DNA of 64,000 nt from Microstegium vimineum. Lineage: Eukaryota > Streptophyta > Magnoliopsida > Poales > Poaceae. The position numbers and the translations under genes were made by a program. Every line of letters begins with the position of its first letter. The first letter of the stretch is position 1. This document shows positions 12,941 to 24,735 of the stretch, piece by piece. Location: positions 903,773 to 967,772 of the forward strand of contig CM039141.1 of NCBI GenBank assembly GCA_022036555.1, read 5' to 3'. The notes under the pieces are model-generated. The model did no database searches, was not told the DNA's origin, and worked only from the letters and a program-made list of their open reading frames with translations.

Positions 12941-13332
12941 TGGCGTTGGATTGAAAACGTGTGGGCAAGAAGAGTGAGATCCGAACCAAGAAGAGTAAAG
13001 TGCGGTCAATAGGTTGACGGACAAAAAAAGTGAGAAATGTAGATAGTCGAGAGGATAGAAAGAAAAATGAACTTTCCACATATTACATGTTAGGGCTTAA
13101 GTTAATAAATAAATACACTCCTAGTAGGTTGCATGTCCTTCAGTATTGGATTCACAGAAAACCCGATGGGCTCACCATACATGAGAAAACCAGTTATCCT
13201 GATAGCTCAAGTGGAATTCTGGAACAGTTATCCTGATTACTTCAGCTAGAACTCAATTCACCAACCTCAAACCCTCAAAACTCCAACAGCGGCTGCTATG
13301 TCAGGTGGGGTCAAAATGTCCAAATGGCAGGA

Positions 13333-16300
13333 TCACAGCAAGGTCTCGACTACAACAGAGATTGCTTGTGGTCCTCCTCGCTCAAGAAGAGATAGAGCAA
13401 GGTCATGTTCATGCCAACTCCGAAGTCCAGCTGCTATCTTCTTTAGCGTGTCCAGCTTTATGTCCCGCAACCATGATGGAACAAACCTCACCACCAAGAA
13501 CATAAATTGCGACACGTACGCTTTCCAGGTACCTGGGTCACAGCCCAGAAGAACGTGTCCGTCCAATACACCAGCTATGAAATCCATGTGGTTTCTCACC
13601 ACCCGTGGTCGCCTCGAGAAGAAAGACAATTTCATGACAGGAGTAGTCCTATCCGCCCCCCAAAGCAGGCTACCACAGTAGAAGAGCATGTTGGCCATGG
13701 CATAACCTTGGAGTGTGCTAGAAACTGGCCCAGGGCATTTCAAACTCTCTTCTCTGGCTGATAGAAGCAGTGTTGGCAGTGTTTCCTCATACAACACCTG
13801 GACCACAAGTGGTCCACCTGCTATGCATAGGAGACCTCCACCAAGCAACGCGACCTGATGCGCCATGGATGCTGCACAAGATAGTGGTGTCCGGCCTGAT
13901 TTCAACTGCGGAGGCCCATTGAAAGACCATCCATTTGCAAGTTTGTGAGCCCACTCAATAACTTGCTTGAGGATCACTTCACTAACAAAGTAAGTGTCAT
14001 GGAAAGTTGTACATGTTCTCAAGTAGATGAAACCAGGTGCCATTGGGAGCCTAAGACCTTGATTCGTGATCGAGTCCCCTAGTAAAGCCCCAACTCCACG
14101 GTTTGCAATTATGTCAGAACCACTGGGTGAAGACTGCAGAAAGGACGAGAAGCAACTTTGGATGAGCTGCGCAACTGCATCTTTGTCTCTACCGAATGGA
14201 GAACGCATACAAGAGAGGACAATGAAGTCATGCCATCTTCGCACTTTCTGTGTCCACAATGCCCCAATAATGGGCATGCTTGGCCACGAACACCCCCCTG
14301 CACAGTTCTCTAGTGCCTGTCCAATGACCCCTTGAATGTACTCCAAACTCCTATCTAGCTTAAATGTAATCGTCAAGCTGATAAGTGCAGCCATAGGTAA
14401 AGGAAGCACTGGCGGCACACCACCTGAAAGAATATAATGCATACTTTATACGACAACATAAGTGGAATAAAGGTATTTAGCATATTGATGGCGAAGCCTG
14501 ACAATAAATATGACTAAGGTAACTAAGTATGTGCAAGAACAGAATGCAGAACATACGCGGATAGCAGCTGTTAATCTGAACACCAGCAGATGCAAGAACT
14601 TCCTTTACTTCAGCTTCAATGGAATGAAGAGAGGCACCAGGACTAGGCCATTCAATTCCATTCATTGGAACAGGTTTCCAGATTCCTCGTGTAATTTCTG
14701 CTGAGAAGTAGGTTACAATTGTAGCAAGAGAAGCAGGCAAAAAGTCCACGAGATCCCTTAAGCCTGCAGGAAAGTAGCACATTAGCAAATAAAAACGATG
14801 CTAACAGGTACCCACATACAATATGAGGAATCAACTCACTTGTAGTCAAATCTCGGCTGGAAAGCCGCCCATGAGCACATGCTGTCAGAACAGCTTCAAG
14901 AACAAAAGGAACAGCTTCTAAAAATTCCCAAGCAGGAACAGCAGGCCTTTGGCAAGAATCATCTGATGCACTTACAGTGGAACCACTGACACTACTACTA
15001 GAAGTGGATGAAAGATTACTAGATGATACCCCACCTTTATTTATTTTTCGGCAAATCATATTCAAAATTTTGTTTGCAACTTGATGGACGGGGTTTTTGT
15101 TGCAAAGACCAGAAAGTGTAGAGGCGATGCAAGCTTGATTCTGGAGATACCAAGCCCGTAGCTTGGGGAAAGAATCAATATAAATCTGCTGAGCAGCAAC
15201 CTCATTGGCTGAGCCCATATTGTTGTAAGAATCCCTATTAGGGGCAGATGAATTTGAGAACTCAATGCGATTATTGTGCATCAACAACAGATAGTCCAGA
15301 GTCAGTTCCAGCTTTACTGAGCCTCCACGACCAGCAAGATAAAGCTCTTGAGGAGGTCTATAAAACTTCCACAGGCGAAGAAGACAAAGAAATGCACGAG
15401 AGAAGACTGAATAAACAGATATTTCACCAAGAATGGAAGACTTGTGATTAGGTGGTGGTGGTAATGATCCAAAAGCCTCACATAGTGGCATTAAAGCCAC
15501 AGCAACATCTGGAATCTGTATCACATAAAGACTTTTTTAAATTCAGGAACAGCAATCAGTGCAGCCATGTTAAATACTTTTGTGCCCAATTAATAAAATG
15601 TATTACATTTGTGACATAGTAATATTAGAACACACATAACACTACTACTACTTGCAGGATATCTAAATAAATGGTCCAAAGCACAAAGAATTGCATACTG
15701 CACCTATTGGTCAATGAGGTTAGGGCAGTCATCAAATGCTAGTGAAGCAAGTGAAAGTTGTCACAGTCAGATACAGTTCCAACAACTTATACTAATAAAC
15801 ATGAGAAGTAAACAAGGGTTGGAAAACTATAGTACAGGTCCTTTAAACTGTTGTTGTACTTGTACAGGAAACACCATGCCTTATATCTCTAAAAGGCATA
15901 CTGAAAAAGAACGCAGCACACCGGGAAACACAAAATTGCATGCGAAGAACAATTGTAAAAAAACACTGATCTATCGACATTATAAGTCTCTAACAATGTG
16001 ATGAAATTTTTCTCCTTGATGACAATGAAACAATAAGAAACTGTTTTTTTTAGGGACAAAGTAAAGCACGCATCTAGTGGTGAGGATCTGTTCTGAATAG
16101 AAATATGCAAAAGCATTCACCTAGTTAAACATTCCAATAACAGATTGACAAATAAACAGCATAAGCAAGTTACATTGCAATTATCATTACCATTCCATAC
16201 AACGTAAGAATGTGGATGGCATCACCATAAGACACACCGAGTAAGATTTCATTTAATGTAGACATGCTCATGCTCCCAGGAGTTGAAGTTGAGGAATCTG

Positions 16301-19300
16301 AGGGTAAAGAAGCTGATAACAACTTGATCACCATTCTGACCACATGTTCCTGACAAAATGTGCATGAGCATATGCCACAAATGTTAAAAAAAAAATACAA
16401 CATTGTAGCAAAGTGTGTTTGTAAGGTTTTCTACAGTTTTTAGGTAACTAGTTGTGTCCCCAAAATGTTGGTATATGACAAAACATGTCAATTCCCTACG
16501 TCCCTACATTTCTGACGATTTTTGGGACTATTCTCATGTGCATTTGATTAACAAATGATAGTGAACATTAGCTATGCTAATAGCTTAAGATTTGAATTTT
16601 CCTAAGTTCCATATAAAAAATTACACAGTAAATAAATAGTGGAAGTGCCCTTTTGGTGAGTATGAAAAAGAAAATTAAATGCACAACCCCACATTGCCAG
16701 ATTGATTCACCTAAAAAACAATGACCTTTGTTACAGAAGAAACAAAAAATCCAGTCAGCTATATGTTGACAATATGGAATGTCTTCAGTCTTCACACAGT
16801 AAGGTGGTACAACTGTAAATCAAGGTACCTGGATGTTCCAGCCACGAACAAGTGATTCACCACAAAGAATCTTTGCAGCAGCTGTTTTTTCTTCTTCTGA
16901 ACCATTTGCTGCTGTACTGTATAATTTGTCCAATTCTGCAACACTGAAGAAACAAACAGATTACACGTCAGCACAGGATAATCATGATGCAGTATAGAGA
17001 GCAAAAAATATATTGTATAATTTGTCCAACTCCGAAACACTGAATTCTGAAGAAACAAACAGTTTTCAAATCAAGGAACAAACAGTTTTCAAATCAAGGC
17101 AGGAACATGGTGATGTTAGCTATGACAATGGGGACACAATCCTCGATTCCCGCCGACAATTCACCTATTAGGGGACGAGCATGGCTGCAAATGTTGCCCC
17201 ACGGGAACCAATGGGGGAAAATTGATCCCCCTCGGATCTAACAGGGGCAGGGATGATCCTCTGTCCCTCGTCCCCGATTCCCCACCGGGCCTTGAGTAGC
17301 TAGGTCCAATACTGTCATATGCACCAATTGCTTCGAGGCCTAGCTGGCCCAACACAGCAGCTGGTGAAACGCATATAAAATCTGTAACCCTAACCAGGCA
17401 GCCTTATCCAAACCACTCCACTCTGCTCCCGCAGCCAATCACTCCACCTCCATCGCGTGCCCACAGCTGCAAGGACTACCGCAGATGCAGCAGTGGCACC
17501 ACTTTCTGTAGCCTATAGCAGCAATCCGGTTGCATTCATCAACAGATACACTATGTTCGTCTCCACTCTCACATCTGCAGCTGCTAGGAATTGAGGACAG
17601 CATGCATTGGTGCTGCGCTGCCAGGAGGGGCCAGGGCACCAGGCAAGCATGCACGAGAGTGGAGATGGAGACAGAGTGAATCAGTGGATGTATGGAGTCC
17701 CACGAGTGGAAAGTCATCTCTACTTCTAGCAGTGGAGAGCAAAAAAGTACAAACAAGGGAACAAGACATCAAGCAGAGCTGACTTAAAATATAAAAAATC
17801 AGGGTAGCTAGTAGTCCCAGGAGTCTGATTTAGATGGCATGCTATATGGATGCTTCTATTTTAACTCTCATTTAAAAACTCTGCACGAGAGCAAATGATG
17901 TAATATAGCACGGTAATAAAGTAGTAAATTACCAGTTTAACAGAATTCTTAAGAGCAAACCAGTCATGATATATTTCCTTTGAACAATATGTTACTATAT
18001 AAAAATTACTGCTTAAGCCTATTACTATCCCTATATATACACCAATTTACACACCTTGAAGCAGGAGCTGCAACCAGAGCATCAATAAGAGGTCCTGAAA
18101 GTCGAGACCCTTTCATAAAGTTTAACCAGGGGATTCTTGGGGCAAAGCTGTATCTTTTAAAGTCCCAGATGGTACAACATAACCAGGCCATAAGTAAGCA
18201 GATGTATCGATCAACTTTCTCGAGATACAGGCTTCAATAATAAGATGGAGCATGTTCCCAGCTGAAAAAATGGTCAAGAAAAAAAATGATAAAACAATGA
18301 AGGGTTAAAAATGCATTTATTATGAGCAACAGAATACTGAAGCAAAAAGGACATAAAAATGTCCCAAGCATAGCTAACAAGCAATATGATAACAAAGATT
18401 GGTTATCATGGGGACTCAACTAGCGGAGGCCCATGGAATGCCTTGGGCAAGAAACAGATAGTGAAACCCCGTCCCCTCAAGAGGGAATAGTCTCTGCTTT
18501 CTTTCTAATGTGATAAGTATTAACTAATTGGTAGGATATGAAGAGTACAAGTACCAGCTTTCATTGAAGAGTCAGTCAAGTCCATCATGCTAGAGTTGCC
18601 AACCCCAGCCTTATAGTTGGCCTTAAATATTGCTGCTTTTGAGGCTGCGGCATTAGCTGCATTCACAACTGATGAAGGTGGTACAAGAAGTCCTGAATAC
18701 TGGATCAGATCCTGGAGAGACGATATAAGCCCTTGTCTTTGAGGAAGAATTTTGTTTCCTTCAGCTCCAAGCATATCACTTTCTTCTTGAAGAATCTCGG
18801 CAATTGATAGTGGTATAAGAGCTAACAACATGCATAACCTTGCATCTAGATGAGGAATCGGTCCTTCAAGAGGTTCTCTAGCCTAGTTATAACACTTTGC
18901 AAGTGAGAAAGCCACATGGATGATGGATGTAAATACTATAATTCATAATTATTATGGAAAGGTCTATTTACCCGTTGTACAAGACGAAGGGCGGAAATCC
19001 AAAGAGCTTTAAATGTCTCCTGCCAGCTTGCTTCATTAAGCACTTGCATTGTCTTGGTCATTTCTGAATAAATTGAACACAATATTTAGTAACAAGATCA
19101 TGTCACTCTTGCAGGAACTGAATAATTTGATTGCAAACACGCAGATCATTTTCGTCTACATAGTTGGACCGACATGTAAACTTGCCTTATAGAGTTATAG
19201 TCATCTAAAATGAGAGCCAGGGGGTACCTTTTATGATCTCGATAGCTGATATAACACTTAGATGCCTCCCATCAATTGCATTCTCCACATATATATCAAA

Positions 19301-21597
19301 TATTATCCAGCAGGCGGGCCTCCCAGCTCCAGTAAGTTGGCCCAGACGGGAGCCACCGGATCCCATATTGCCAAGAACACCCAGAATGCGTTTGCTATTT
19401 GGTTGATAGTCTGTTTTGCAAACTCTCCATATATTTATTAACAAGTCATTAATTTTGTGTCCAGAAGGCAGTAGAGTCTCCAAGGACACCTTGTGTGCTT
19501 CAATAGAATTCAACCTCTGGCGTAGAGAACTGAACTTTTCAGGCCTAACCTAGAAAAAACTCCTCGTTAGCACAATTGTAATGCTGATTATTAGCAACAG
19601 AGAAAATACAAAATGAGTAGGGATGTACGTTTTGAAAGTTTTTGTGCAAGGTCATGGCAATAAGGATGGAAGGTTTATGTAACAAAACCTACTACTATAT
19701 TAGTGACAGCTACCACAGAAGTTGATTGCTATTCAAGTAACTGTTTGGAAATAAAAAAAAACTAAATATTAATCTATCAGGGAAAAAAATTCTAGAAATC
19801 TCTCTTTCCTTTGAACAATATATTACTATATAAAATTTACTGCTTAAGCCTATTACTATCCCTGTATATACTGCAGAAAAGCTTTAAAGAATTTTTTTTT
19901 CATATATGGTACCCAACATGTTTCTGAAGTGCCATGTTTGAGTGCTAATGTTTCTTAAGTGCAATGTTTGAGTGCTAATATTTTTTTTTAATATATGGTA
20001 CCCAACATGCAATGTTTGTAGAATGTGAAATGCTGGGCTAATGTTCTGTAACTAATTTCACCCTTAGTTGCAACCAGTCGAAGTTAAATTTATCCATAGG
20101 TAATACATAGATGATCTCGTGAGAAAGGGTATGAGAAAATATACATGTTCAGAAATATCAAGCGGAGAAATGATAGAATCTTTCTATCAGCAGCCATCAT
20201 ATGCAACACGTCCAAAGCCATGAGAGTGTTCTTCCGGCGTAACTGTTCACGATGCTCGTTTTGGTTCTCAGTAAATCCCCTTTTAACGTCTAAGTCCATA
20301 GGCTGTGGCCCATCAATGCCATATACACTCTCTTGCTCCTCTGCCATCGCAGATGGAAAGCCACAATCCTCGAGTATGCTCTCAATCAGTTTATTGACAA
20401 CAGCCAACACAAACATAATGACAACATGACCAAACTCAGTTCCAGAAAATCCATAAACCTTTGATAGTTGCAAAGCTTCAGCAATGGACTTCCCTATCCT
20501 GGGAAGTACAACAGTCATCTATGAGCAACTTCCAGTAGTGTATAGTACTATAGTGTACTACAGTTTAACGGTGATTAATAGATGATATGAGTATACTGAA
20601 AAGAGAAATCAGAAAAAATGGAAGAGGGGAAAAAAAGGTAACAAAAAGTGCATGAGGGGTGAAAACCCATATCATGACATTATGGAATGTATTAGACTGC
20701 TATCCACAGATGAGCACAAATCTTGGCATAAGTATAAAACAAGATTTTTTAAAAAAAATGTTCACATAGAGAATCGCCATTGAATCTCAATCTTAAACAT
20801 GTAGCTTGACCTCATAAGTCATAAGACTGTGTATTATAATTCAATTATTTCAAAAAAATATGCATATCAATTGAATTGAAAGCATAACAGGAAAATCTGA
20901 AAGAAAACTAGAGAGAGCGTGCATGGAATGATGGCACTGAGTGGTGGAATTCAAGTTTCAAACATTCAGCTTGCCAGGAACGTTTCTACCTTTTGATCTG
21001 TGCCACGAAATGTACATAATGCTGCGCACAATACAGATCTAAAACCAGGGATTACATTTAAACTGTAGAAAAAAAAATACTGACACATGATACCAGATGC
21101 ACGGTCATAGTAGTGCTATGGCTAAATCACACCTACATTTCCTAGTTGAGATCTTACTTGTCACGATTAGGCCCAGACTCCATAGGCAGCAACGACGACG
21201 TGACGTGACACTTGAGGAGCTCCAGGTACAGGCGATACGCCTCAGGCTGCGCTCGCCGCTGCGGCAACACCCTGTGTGACAAAACCAGCGCCTAGATGAG
21301 TTACTCACACACACACACACACACACCACACGGAGACGTGACCGCGGAGGACGGGCGCACGCACCTAGGGGTGAGGAGCGCGAGGACGTGGAGCGGGCAG
21401 AGGAGGCGGGAGGCGACGGCCTGGCCCAGGAGTTTCCAGAGCGAGGGCGAGTTGTGCTCGAAGCAGAGGTTGGAGACGAGGATCCAGGCCAGGTCGGCGC
21501 TGGGGAGGGCCCCCTCCCCGGCGACGACGCGGGACAGCTCCACCGCCCGCAGCAGCGGCGGGTCCCCGTGCGCCTCCGACGCCTTCACCGCCGCCAT
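13333..21597 (-). CDS. MED33: Mediator of RNA polymerase II transcription subunit 33 (REF4/RFR1 family; one frame break in exon 7)
   Basis: Twelve exons: 21365-21597, 21158-21271, 20145-20498, 19228-19544, 18972-19063, 18555-18882, 18055-18261, 16829-16943, 16191-16349, 14840-15515, 14557-14763, 13333-14423. The product is about 1300 residues, as expected for the family. It is largely helical and has no enzymatic motif. Recognisable stretches include GPNRDKIGKSI, PQPMDLDVK, EHREQLRRKNTLMALDVL, SVYSVFSRAFLCLLRLWKF, PAWEFLEAVPFVLEAVLTAC and GLRLPMAPGFIYLRTCTTFHD. The protein is a plant-specific part of the Mediator tail; the Arabidopsis homologues repress phenylpropanoid genes. All phases agree except one base missing in exon 7. 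The first in-frame ATG (21597) lies inside a region that already looks coding, so the true start is unclear. Confidence 0.9.
16918..17062. repeat. MED33: Duplicated splice-acceptor region of MED33 exon 8
   Basis: 16918-16967 spans the 3' splice site and first ~30 bases of exon 8. It is repeated, with a few changes, at 17013-17062 inside the upstream intron. The intronic copy carries its own polypyrimidine tract and AG. Confidence 0.75.
17150..17790. other. GC-rich block inside MED33 intron 7
   Basis: This part of the 1.1-kb intron is markedly richer in G and C than its AT-rich surroundings. It contains runs such as CCCCGATTCCCCACC. It has no clear terminal repeats or coding motif and could be an old insertion. 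I do not recognise it. Confidence 0.4.
17973..18042. repeat. ~65-bp sequence shared with another MED33 intron (copy 1)
   Basis: TTTCCTTTGAACAATATG at 17973 and the following bases recur at 19804-19871 in intron 3 with only a few changes. The copies are in the same orientation. Confidence 0.85.
19804..19871. repeat. ~65-bp sequence shared with another MED33 intron (copy 2)
   Basis: Same sequence as 17973-18042. It lies between MED33 exons 3 and 4. Confidence 0.85.
21306..21327. repeat. (CA)n microsatellite in MED33 intron 1
   Basis: An uninterrupted CA run of about 11 units lies between MED33 exons 1 and 2. Confidence 0.95.
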
Positions 21598-23320
21598 CAC
21601 CCGCCGCTCCAGGTCAGCGGGGACCAGCCCCGCCGCATCTGCCGCCGCCGTCGTCGCCACGGTGGCGTCCTCGCCGAGGGTTTGGGTTTGGATTTTGCGT
21701 GCGGGCGCCTCTGAGTTTATTTCTCTCTTTCTCTGTTCTGGTCTCCCCTCCCCTTCTATGGCCTGCGACAGCGATGCGACGGACACTGGGTTCGTGTGGA
21801 AAAAAGCACAGCTGGAGAGGCGGAGGGTACAGTGCGGGAGATATGTGAGCCGTTGGATCCTCGCGCGTCGCCATCGGTCGCGATCGTGGGAGACCGGTTG
21901 ACTTTGCTGCGGCCTGCGGACGCGCGGCGCACACTGACAGGTGGGCCGACATGAAGCGTGCGCGTCTTCGGGAGACGTGGCGCACCCAAATGCGTCACCG
22001 TTATGTCTGTTGGCCTCCAAATGGAAATGGGTAACCGGTGGTTGGTTCACTACTGTACTATAGTAGTACTAGCTTCTTTGGCTTGCAACGCGCTGCACTA
22101 AAAACGTCTCAGGGTTCAAGATGAAAGCGAAACCCATGACGCCGCCGTCGGCACGGCAACTCGGCAAGGCATGTCACGACCAGGTGTACGTGGCGGGAGC
22201 TATGGGATTAATTGAGGTTAATTAGCCTAGCCATCGTCGTTCTCGTTGATGTATCGTGTTTCGTACGTGAGCAGTTTGATGAGTCTGTTGAGCACGCAAC
22301 ACGGGAAGTCCATATTTTGGCGCGTGATACCAGGACGGGGCGCGATTACCACGTAACTTTACCTGCGCCAGACGGTCAGCGATGACGTAAACGGTCGGAT
22401 GGCAACGGAGCACTCCTATCATATAGTCTAAATCTATTTATTATCTTAAATATTCTAAACTTGAGTCTAAATACGTAGGACTTGAAGTCTTAATTTTTTA
22501 TCATCTCTCTTCAATAAATATACTGTTACATCAGCAAAATGTCATAAATAAATGGTAATAAATAGTCTTAGACTCTATAATAGAGCCTTGCATTAGGAGT
22601 GCTCTAGATATTTCTAGTTGCAGAGTCCAAGAATAATTAATGTTTATAAAAATTATTCTTTCCAACCCATAATTTTCATAGCAATATTCATTCAAAGGAT
22701 AAATTAAATGAAGCATTAAAATGAGATGAATCGATTGTGGCAATTAGGCTGAACGCACCGCTTGCCTCAAAGCTGTACTGGAGTAGATTTTAGAGCAAAA
22801 AACCACGCACTAGGTACTTTATCTGTCTACTCTAATCAACCGGATGTCCTCCAATCCCCTACTGCTGCCATATGTACGGGCGAGACACTGGAAGCAGGTG
22901 CGGCGAGTGCATGCGTAGGATGCATGCGGACTGTGCAAGCGGACCCCAGTGTTGCTACTACTTTTTCATTCAATAAAAAATGTTATAACTCACACATCAT
23001 TAAATTTATTTTAATAAATACTTCAAAGCAAAATCTCACATGGATATATTTAAATAAAATTTATTTATAAACATATAGACTACACTGCTGCTAGTTGATA
23101 TAGAGTAGAAATATAGAGGATGAATGAGTGCGAAAGAAAATGATATAGAGGAGAGAATCTAGATGGTCCGGACAGAATATTCCTGTTAAAGAATAAATTT
23201 AGAGTATTAGCGGTGCGATAGTCTTAGCTCTCTAGAGCACACGCTGCCACATTTCTACATATTCCAAACAGACCAAAAGCTGACAAAGAAAGGAAATCAA
23301 CGGTGCTAGCTACAGCCGGC
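21598..23320. other. Intergenic: MED33 promoter side and AT-rich DNA
   Basis: 21598-22050 is GC-rich and should include the MED33 5' UTR and promoter; the reading frame stays open here without an ATG. 22408-22606 is a candidate small MITE: GAGCACTCCTA near 22410 is mirrored by TAGGAGTGCTC near 22600, but no target duplication is clear. The rest is AT-rich with no supported gene. Confidence 0.45.
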
Positions 23321-23420
23321 TACTGGAGGCATGCAAATTTGGAGGCAGCGGCGCCGGGTGCTGGAATACGCACGCGAGCATCAGGCTGGAATACGCGCGC
23401 GAGCATCTGGTGCGGCGGCG

Positions 23421-23716
23421 GCGGGAGCAGCTGCGCGGGAAAGGGAAACCAGAGGCGGGAGTAGCGGGCGAGCGCGCACGCGCCATCTCTGCTCGGCGGC
23501 GGGAGCGGCTGCGCGGGAGAGGGAAATCAGAGGCGGGAGCAGCAGGCAAGCGCTCGCTCTGCTCGGCGGCGGGAGCAGCTGCGCGGGAGAGGGAAATCGG
23601 CGGCGGGAGCAACAGGCGAGCGCTCGCTCTGCTCGGCGGCGGGAGCAGCTGCGCGGGAGAGGGAAATCAGAGGCGGGAGCAGCAGGCGAGCGCGCACGCG
23701 CTATCTCTGCTCGACG
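23421..23716. repeat. GC-rich minisatellite, four units (78-70-70-78 bp)
   Basis: Units start at 23421, 23499, 23569 and 23639 with GCGGGAGC(A/G)GCTGCGCGGG. Each contains GGGAAATC or a variant and ends near CTGCTCGGCG. Outer units carry an extra CGCACGCGC(C/T)AT block that the inner ones lack. Two unit lengths are not multiples of three, so the long open frames across it on both strands are composition artefacts. Confidence 0.9.
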
Positions 23717-24144
23717 GGCGACGGCGGCGTGCGGAGCAATCGATCCGGCAAGGATGAAGCTCGAAACGGGTGGTTTCTCCCCAGCGGGATTTCGGTCGTT
23801 TCTACACTCCTCGTTGCTAGTGTCGACGTCGTTCCTAGACCCAAGAAATCGTTTCTCTATTTTCTCATCTCTCTCTTTATTTATTCCAGTACCATATCAA
23901 CAAAATATTTATGATACAGCTTAATTAATATACATAGAAACTATCATAAATATACTATTGAGACTGCCTTTAAAAGACAATTAGCATGGAAGTCGAAGTC
24001 AGGGCAGGTAGAGAAACGGTGATCTTCTCATTCCTCGCAAATTATGTTTTCACTATGTCTTTTTAAAGAATATATATTTTTTCACTGTGATGATCGACTT
24101 CTACGTTAAATTGTTATATACTATGTGGATACCCCGCGTCTTGC

Positions 24145-24735
24145 TGCGGGTATTCTAGAGCCATGGCAGGCCACGGGCCAACTACGACGGTTGGGGTGAG
24201 TGACCGATCTTCGGTGTAGCCTTGTTAGAGGATCATCGTAAACCTTAGTGATTTCGAAGCATTTCACCCGAGGTCTCACTCAATTGAACCCTCTCCTCCT
24301 AATATACCGGAGGGACATCTCCCCTACCAGGAGTTCTAAAAGTTCTGTGTATGGATCATTCAGGCGTTTTGAAGGGCCTGAGAAAATCCATATGATATGC
24401 ATTATTGCAACGTTTATCTCAGAAACACTGGTTTCGGGTATTTCAAAGCCACGGCGAGTCACGGGCCAACTACGGCGATCGGGGGAGTGACCGGCTTTCG
24501 GTGGAGCCTAGTTAGAGGGTCATCGTAAACCTTAGTGTTTTTGAAGCCTTTCACCCCGAGGTTTCACTCAAACGAACCCTCTTCCCATAATATACCCGAG
24601 GGGCATTTCCCCTCCCAAGAGTTCTGATAGTTTTGTGTATGGTTTCTTGAGGCGTTTTGGAATACCTCACAAAATCCATGTGATATGCAGTTTTACCACA
24701 TTTTTCTCAGAAACACGGGTTTCGCCCATGGAGGC
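24145..24735. repeat. Two tandem units of a 288-bp satellite-like repeat
   Basis: The landmark GGGCCAACTACG occurs at 24175 and 24463, a 288-bp period. Both units continue in parallel through CATCGTAAACCTTAGTG, CGAACCCTC/TGAACCCTC, GAGGCGTTTTG/CAGGCGTTTTG and CTCAGAAACAC. The units differ at perhaps one base in eight. No coding content is visible. Confidence 0.8.

Larger units (their letters stand above)
11717..13332. other. Intergenic: RecQ promoter/5' UTR and MED33 3' flank
   Basis: 11717-11960 is GC-rich and holds the RecQ 5' UTR and core promoter on the minus strand. Beyond it are an 83-bp tandem duplication, an AT-rich stretch without ORFs, a short hAT-type MITE at 12842-12940, and the presumed MED33 3' UTR just before 13333. 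No gene is supported. Confidence 0.5.

Noticed and set aside
21296..21901. 201-codon plus-strand frame
   Set aside because: Antisense to MED33 exon 1 and its GC-rich upstream region; no recognisable product.
23331..23924. 197-codon plus-strand frame rich in R, A, G and E
   Set aside because: It crosses the minisatellite, whose unit lengths are partly not multiples of three; equally long frames exist on other strands. Composition artefact.
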